From positions 62,001-126,000 of the forward strand of contig NZ_FZOF01000026.1 in NCBI RefSeq assembly GCF_900188405.1: DNA of 64,000 bases. The letters run 5' to 3'. This DNA is from Actinacidiphila glaucinigra (GTDB lineage: Bacteria > Actinomycetota > Actinomycetes > Streptomycetales > Streptomycetaceae). The notes beneath the pieces were generated by a model. It saw nothing but the letters and a program-made list of their open reading frames with translations. It ran no database searches and had not been told where the DNA came from. The position numbers and the translations under genes were made by a program. Each line of letters opens with the position of its first letter. Within the stretch, counting starts at the first letter, position 1. Positions 60,186 to 64,000 of the stretch are shown here, in pieces.

Positions 60186-61283
60186 ATGCTTGAAAGTCCC
60201 GAAAAGTTGCGCGAGAGTACAGGAGTGTCCTGGCGTGTCCAACTGTCCGCCCCCGCTCCCGGTGACCCGCTCAGCGAAGCTCTCACCCTCAGCGAGGCGC
60301 GGTCAGTCATCTCCGGCGGTTTCCGGGCGACGGCACCGTGGGCCCTTCAGTTCTGGCCACAGGCCCGGCTGAAGCTGGCCGCAGTCGTCTCAGGCTCCTG
60401 CTGGCTGACAGCAGACGGCGCCCGAGCTCCACTGCTGCTGGGTGCGGGCGATGTGGCCGTCCTCAACGACGTGAAGAGCGTGCAGCTCGCCTCCGATCCA
60501 GGGCTCGTACCGACTGAGGCGGCACCGATGTTCGGCCCGGGCCGCGAAACGATCGTGCAGATCACCAGCCATCACCAGGAACACGGCGCAGCACCGACGG
60601 AGCAGACGAAGGCCCCAGCCGGCCCGAGCACCGTGATCATCGGAGGCCATGTCGCCCTGAACGCCACCGGCGAAGAACTGCTCCTGGCCGCGCTCCCGCC
60701 ACTCACGCGCATCAGCGCGGAAAGCACCGAGGCCCCGGTCGTCCAGTGGGTCCTCGATCGTCTCCTGCACGAACTGGCTGCCGAACGGCCTGGGACCCAT
60801 CACGCGTCCCATCAGTACGCTCAACTGCTGCTCGTCGAAGTGCTCCGCTCCACGCTGACGGCCGCGACCGAGTCCTTCCCCGCCGGCTGGCTGCGCGCAC
60901 TGGCCGACCCGCGCCTCGCGCCGGCCCTTCGCCACATGCATGCCGACCCTGGCCGCCGCTGGCATCTCGACGAACTTGCCCAGGCTGCCGCGATGTCGCG
61001 CACCAACTTCAGCATGCGCTTCCGCGAGGCGGCGGGCGTGCCACCACTCACCTACCTCCACCACTGGCGCATGCACATCGCCGAACGCGCTCTCCTCCAC
61101 GACGAAGTGCTGATTTCCTCCCTGGCTTCCAGCCTCGGTTACGCCTCCGAGAGTGCCTTCAGCAACGCCTTCAAACGCACACACGGATATTCGCCGCGCA
61201 GCTACCGCGCGAAGGTCCACGCACGACAGCAGACGGAGGCGTCGACGATTCCCGACAGCCAGAGCGCGTCCGCCGATATTTAG
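60186..61283 (+). CDS. AraC-family regulator with cupin-type sensor domain
   Basis: A 365-residue regulator. The N-terminal two thirds match the AraC-type cupin_6 sensor (FRATAPWALQFWPQARLKLA, GSCWLTADGARAPLLLGAGD, LIIGG-like TVIIGGHVAL), and the last 100 residues carry two helix-turn-helices (WHLDELAQAAAMSRTNFSMRF and ISSLASSLGYASESAFSNAF). Such proteins commonly activate the divergent dehydrogenase/reductase gene in response to small organic molecules. ATG 60186 is the first start after which the sequence looks like the family; the ribosome-binding site is weak. Confidence 0.88.
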   Translation: MLESPEKLRESTGVSWRVQLSAPAPGDPLSEALTLSEARSVISGGFRATAPWALQFWPQARLKLAAVVSGSCWLTADGARAPLLLGAGDVAVLNDVKSVQLASDPGLVPTEAAPMFGPGRETIVQITSHHQEHGAAPTEQTKAPAGPSTVIIGGHVALNATGEELLLAALPPLTRISAESTEAPVVQWVLDRLLHELAAERPGTHHASHQYAQLLLVEVLRSTLTAATESFPAGWLRALADPRLAPALRHMHADPGRRWHLDELAQAAAMSRTNFSMRFREAAGVPPLTYLHHWRMHIAERALLHDEVLISSLASSLGYASESAFSNAFKRTHGYSPRSYRAKVHARQQTEASTIPDSQSASADI

Positions 61284-61392
61284 CCTCGATCGTCGAGGTA
61301 ACACGTGGTGCAAACGATGGTCCATCGAAGACCACCGGCCCCCGATCCGGCGTCGTCACGCACGGGACGCTACCGGCAGATTGAGCCTCCAG

Positions 61393-61422
61393 ACGGGGTG
61401 CCGGGCGAGCCCGGCACCCCGT
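61393..61422. terminator. Bidirectional hairpin terminator
   Basis: ACGGGGTGCCGGG at 61393-61405, loop CGAG, and its exact complement at 61410-61422 form a 13-bp stem between the convergent AraC and SDR genes. Confidence 0.8.
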
Positions 61423-61434
61423 GAGTCCGGTCCG

Positions 61435-62274
61435 TTACGACGCAGCGGTGATGTCGGTCGAAGCGGCGCTGACCTCCTGCGACTCGACATCGGCGAGGCG
61501 CTCGTGGAGTGCCTCACGGATGTAGCGCTGCGCGTCGCTGCCGGTGACGAGGCGCAGCGGGGCGATCTCCTGGTCCACGGTGGCGATGATCGCCGCAGCG
61601 ACCTTGGACGGGTCGCTGACGGACGGCAACGCAGGGTTTTGAATGCCGCGAGTCATGGCTGCCGGGGTGCCGTCGTAGACCGCCATCGGCGATGCGAGAC
61701 GCGAGCTGCCCACACGGAATCCAGTCGCGGCGCTTCCGGGCTCGACGATGGTGACGCCGATCCCGAAAGCCGGGAGCTCCTTCGCCAACGACTCCATGAA
61801 ACCCTCGACGCCCCACTTGCTGGAGTGGTAGAGCGATGCGCCAGGGTGGGTGGCCTGGCCGCCGTAGGTCGAGATCTGGATGACACGGCCGCCGCCCTGC
61901 TCGCGCAGGTGCGGCACCGCGGCGCGGACGATCTGGATGGGGCCGACGAGGTTGGTGGCCAACTGATGCTCGATCTGGTCGTCCGTCAACTCCTCCGCCG
62001 CACCGAACAGGCCGTAGCCCGCATTGTTGACGATCACGTCGATCCGGCCGAGGTCCGCGAACGCCTTCTTGACGACGGCGCGGATCTCGGCGGTGTCGGT
62101 GACGTCCAGGTGCGCGGTCCACATCAGGTCGCCGTAGGTGGTCTTCAAGTCGTCCAGCGACGACGTGTCGCGGGCGGTCGCGGCGACGCGGTCGCCCTTC
62201 GCGAGCAGCTGCTCCGTCATCTGGCGACCGAAGCCGCTGTTCGAACCGGTGATGAACCAGGTGCGCTGAGTCAT
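61435..62274 (-). CDS. Short-chain dehydrogenase, NADPH-type, TetR-controlled
   Basis: A 279-residue SDR: ITGSNSGFGRQMTEQLLAKG, arginine in ATARD favouring NADPH, NNAGYGLFGAAEE, Ser in QISTYGG, YHSSK and VEPGSAATGF. The SxSGFGR loop and longer C-terminus fit the retinol-dehydrogenase-like/oxidoreductase SDR group. It is divergent from a TetR gene; a perfect inverted operator lies in the 94-base gap. Confidence 0.9.
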   Translation of the reverse strand: MTQRTWFITGSNSGFGRQMTEQLLAKGDRVAATARDTSSLDDLKTTYGDLMWTAHLDVTDTAEIRAVVKKAFADLGRIDVIVNNAGYGLFGAAEELTDDQIEHQLATNLVGPIQIVRAAVPHLREQGGGRVIQISTYGGQATHPGASLYHSSKWGVEGFMESLAKELPAFGIGVTIVEPGSAATGFRVGSSRLASPMAVYDGTPAAMTRGIQNPALPSVSDPSKVAAAIIATVDQEIAPLRLVTGSDAQRYIREALHERLADVESQEVSAASTDITAAS

Positions 62275-62292
62275 GATGCCTTCTTTGGGTTT

Positions 62293-62340
62293 TTGACTAA
62301 CTGGTTAGCCAAATCTAAGATTGGCTAACCAGTTAGTCAA
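62293..62340. promoter_or_regulatory. Perfect 20-bp inverted operator inside overlapping divergent promoters
   Basis: TTGACTAACTGGTTAGCCAA at 62293-62312 is repeated exactly as its reverse complement at 62321-62340, with 8 bases between. Each arm holds a CTAACTGGTTAG half-dyad, typical of TetR operators, and each arm begins with TTGACT, a near-perfect -35. Rightward: TTGACT, 17 bases, TAAGAT. Leftward: TTGACT, 17 bases, TAGATT. The two promoters thus overlap and share two operators, so one repressor can silence both the SDR and its own gene. Confidence 0.85.
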
Positions 62341-62368
62341 GCTGCTAGGGTCCTAGCCAGGAGGAACG

Positions 62369-62923
62369 ATGGCTGCAGAAGAGAGTCGGGCACGCATCCT
62401 GGATGCCGCGCTGGCGGAGTTCTCCACCTTCGGGGTGGCAGGGGCCCGAGTCGATCGCATCGCGAAGGCTGCGGGCGTGAACAAGAACCTGATCTACGTC
62501 TATTTCGAGAACAAGGAGACCCTGTTCTCAACGGTGCTGGGGTCGAACCTGACGAAGGTCTACGCCGACCTCGCCTTCACCCCCGAGGATCTTCCGGGCT
62601 ACGCCGAGCGCGTGTTCGACTTCGCCATGTCGAACCCGGCACTGATGCGCCTGATTGCCTGGAACGGGCTGGAAGGCGGCGCCGGCAACCCCAGCACTCG
62701 AGACGAAGCCCACGCGGCGAAAGTGGCCGGCCTCGAGGCCATCCGCTCCGAGGCGAATGGCGCGGAGTTCTCGAGTGACTTCCTCCTCACCGGCGTGATG
62801 GCGCTGGCGACAGCCTGGAGCGCCGCCGGCCCATTCGGCTCGACCCTCGGCGACAGGCAGCTCGATCATGCACTGCTCCGCAGGAGCATCGCACGAGCGG
62901 TGGAGGTCCTCGCCGCCAGCTGA
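62369..62923 (+). CDS. TetR-family transcriptional regulator
   Basis: A 184-residue repressor: ARILDAALAEFSTFGVAGAR, helix-turn-helix VDRIAKAAGVNKNLIYVYFENKETLF (TetR pattern, core AKAAGVNKNLIYVYF), and a helical ligand domain resembling the TetR_C_8-type tail with LLRRSIARAVEVLAA. ATG 62369 has AGGAGGAA just upstream (from 62358). Divergent from the SDR at 62274 and very likely autoregulated through the operators at 62293-62340. Confidence 0.9.
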   Translation: MAAEESRARILDAALAEFSTFGVAGARVDRIAKAAGVNKNLIYVYFENKETLFSTVLGSNLTKVYADLAFTPEDLPGYAERVFDFAMSNPALMRLIAWNGLEGGAGNPSTRDEAHAAKVAGLEAIRSEANGAEFSSDFLLTGVMALATAWSAAGPFGSTLGDRQLDHALLRRSIARAVEVLAAS

Positions 62924-63235
62924 AGGGCTGTCCAGCAATCCCTGTGACCTGCTGCTCCTCGCCAAGTACGGCCTGCGGGTGACAGCGACGGAAGCGCACG
63001 AGTGTCCGCTGTATGGGGCGCGGGCGGACCCACCCGCCTGACCGGGCATCGCGTGCAGCAGGTCGTGGCCTCGGACTCCCCACACCGGATTCCGAGGCCT
63101 TGCGGCTGTCTGACCGTGGGCTTTGGTCATGACCGGCGGAGAATGACCCGGTGGGAAACAGGTCGTGGACCGACGGCCGGTGCGGGAAGCAGGCTGGGGT
63201 CGTCCCAGCAGAAACTCTCCACGAGGTGAACAGTC

Positions 63236-63370
63236 ATACGTGTGTTCGTCGCCGACGCCACCGGGTTCATCGGCAGCGCGGCCGTGAAGGAGATGGGGTG
63301 GAGGCGTACCGGGGCGATCTGAACGACGTCGACGGGCTGCGGCGGGTGCCACGGACGGCGTGATCGGGCG
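63236..63370 (+). pseudogene. NAD-dependent epimerase/dehydratase remnant
   Basis: After a fair ribosome-binding site (CGAGGTGA) the sequence reads RVFVADATGFIGSAAVKE, the Rossmann start of extended SDRs (normally MRVFVTGATGFIGSAVVREL); the expected ATG is ATA here. It then breaks, and a second frame continues VEAYRGDLNDVDGLRR, the next conserved segment of that family, before another break. About 15 residues between the parts and all later sequence are missing. The preceding 310 bases (62924-63235) show nothing recognised. Confidence 0.6.
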
Positions 63371-63414
63371 CTGGCTGAGCAGGGACGCCGCGGCCAACCG
63401 GGGCCCGCTCCTGC

Positions 63415-63798
63415 GTGGCCTACCTGCGCATGCACACCGCACGCCGCCCGGACGACCCCCGCCTGCGTGATCTCCTCACCCGCATGGAGTCCCACCCCGA
63501 GTTCCAACGCTGGTGGCACGCACGCGAAGTCGCCATCCAGGGCACGGGAAACAAGATCTTCCACCATCCGGTCGCCGGCACCCTCGTCCTGGACTGGGAC
63601 ACCCTGACCAGCTCCATCGCACCCGACCAGCACATCGTCATCTGGACAGCCCAGCCCGGCAGCCCCTCGGAAAAAGCACTCCATCGCCTGGCGATGGCCT
63701 CGGCCACACAGGAAACCGCCAACGAGGCCCCCACACCCCCTTGCGATTTCGGTGAACGACTCCCCTCGCGGCAAGGCTTGCGCCGTCAACAGCGGTAG
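63415..63798 (+). pseudogene. C-terminal half of an XRE regulator with MmyB-like ligand domain
   Basis: From GTG 63415 the frame gives AYLRMHTARRPDDPRLRDLL, then ESHPEFQRWWHAREVAIQ and FHHPVAGTLVLDWDTLTSS ending near PGSPSEKALHRLA. This is the well-known C-terminal domain of Streptomyces helix-turn-helix regulators with a MmyB-like ligand-binding module, often linked to a nearby SDR gene. The DNA-binding N-terminus and the first part of the ligand domain are absent, so the gene is broken. The last 30 residues run past the normal end. Sequence from 63799 to 64000 has no recognised feature. Confidence 0.65.
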
Positions 63799-64000
63799 TC
63801 CGGGGATGCGGTCCTACGTGTGATCCGCGGACCTCGTGGACGCTCGCATGTTTCAGCGCTCGCTCTCGTCGGTTGCGACGCCCATCCCGATCCGGGTACC
63901 CGAAATCGAATCAAACAGCGACCGGGCCGTTCCTCCTCCAGCGACGCCCTCATCCCAACTGGATTGATTGAGCGCTGGCTTCATGCCTCCTGACTCAGTG

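Noticed and set aside
62293..62340. The 20-bp inverted repeat as transposon ends or attachment site
   Set aside because: The arms are only 8 bases apart, with no cargo, and fit -35/-10 spacing and a TetR operator far better.
63231..63244. CATACGTGTG as a fifth site of the CATACGTATG regulon
   Set aside because: It has one mismatch, lacks the AACATCAT context and falls at the start of an epimerase remnant whose family sequence explains the bases.
1..64000. tRNA, rRNA, CRISPR arrays, replication origin or integrase attachment sites
   Set aside because: No cloverleaf with a TTCGA-type loop, no regular direct-repeat array, no DnaA-box cluster and no integrase gene were seen on reading both strands; absence by eye is not proof.

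Overview
The window is high-GC actinobacterial DNA, most likely from a Streptomyces accessory or chromosome-arm region. The evidence is strong G/C bias at third codon positions, GTG starts with GTGA/ATGA stop-start overlaps, many GntR/TetR/AraC regulators, several carbohydrate ABC importers (one without its own ATPase, as is common where a shared MsiK-type ATPase serves many importers), secreted enzymes, and scattered remains of transposases and broken genes. I see no rRNA, tRNA or CRISPR array.

Layout. (1) 0-12 kb: an IS5-type transposase scar, then a leftward set (GntR regulator, DJ-1/PfpI protein, alpha/beta hydrolase) facing a rightward ABC importer with two different ATPases, a succinate-semialdehyde-type dehydrogenase and an iron alcohol dehydrogenase of the hydroxyacid-oxoacid transhydrogenase type. 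Two decayed dehydrogenase pieces (FAD-linked oxidase, Ldh_2 family) flank the aldehyde dehydrogenase gene. (2) 12-15 kb: GNAT acetyltransferase, DHA2-type MFS exporter and divergent TetR, followed by a TauE/SafE exporter remnant. (3) 15-19 kb: a 1283-residue secreted subtilase; a 234-bp piece of its 3' end recurs 34 kb away. (4) 20-35.5 kb: an L-fucose utilisation locus. A leftward operon encodes L-fuconate dehydratase, SDR, ribose-type ABC importer and a GH95 fucosidase; a rightward operon encodes GntR, a shrunken FAH-type hydrolase, aldo/keto reductase, lactonase and the complete larA-larB-larC-larE nickel-pincer racemase set. The classical product of this oxidative fucose route is L-lactate, which would explain the linked lactate racemase. 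(5) 36-49 kb: a second sugar locus with parallel enzymes (lactonase, mutarotase, enolase-type dehydratase, importer without ATPase, KduD-type SDR, zinc alcohol dehydrogenase, a second aldo/keto reductase, secreted parallel beta-helix enzyme). One palindrome, CATACGTATG, sits at four of its promoters, including that of its own GntR gene. (6) 50-58 kb: small unknown genes, a SUKH-like fragment, GNAT, then a compact leftward group: a 30-codon peptide with a strong ribosome-binding site, a P450, a [3Fe-4S] ferredoxin and a single frame joining a ferredoxin reductase to a second P450. This looks like a candidate P450-tailored RiPP pathway and is the most novel item in the window. An AbiEii-like nucleotidyltransferase pair and an IS110 pseudogene follow. 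(7) 59-64 kb: SDR/AraC, SDR/TetR with a perfect 20-bp inverted operator inside overlapping divergent promoters, and two more gene remnants.

All functional calls rest on motif recognition by eye; no database search was possible. Where two starts are possible, the choice and reason are given.
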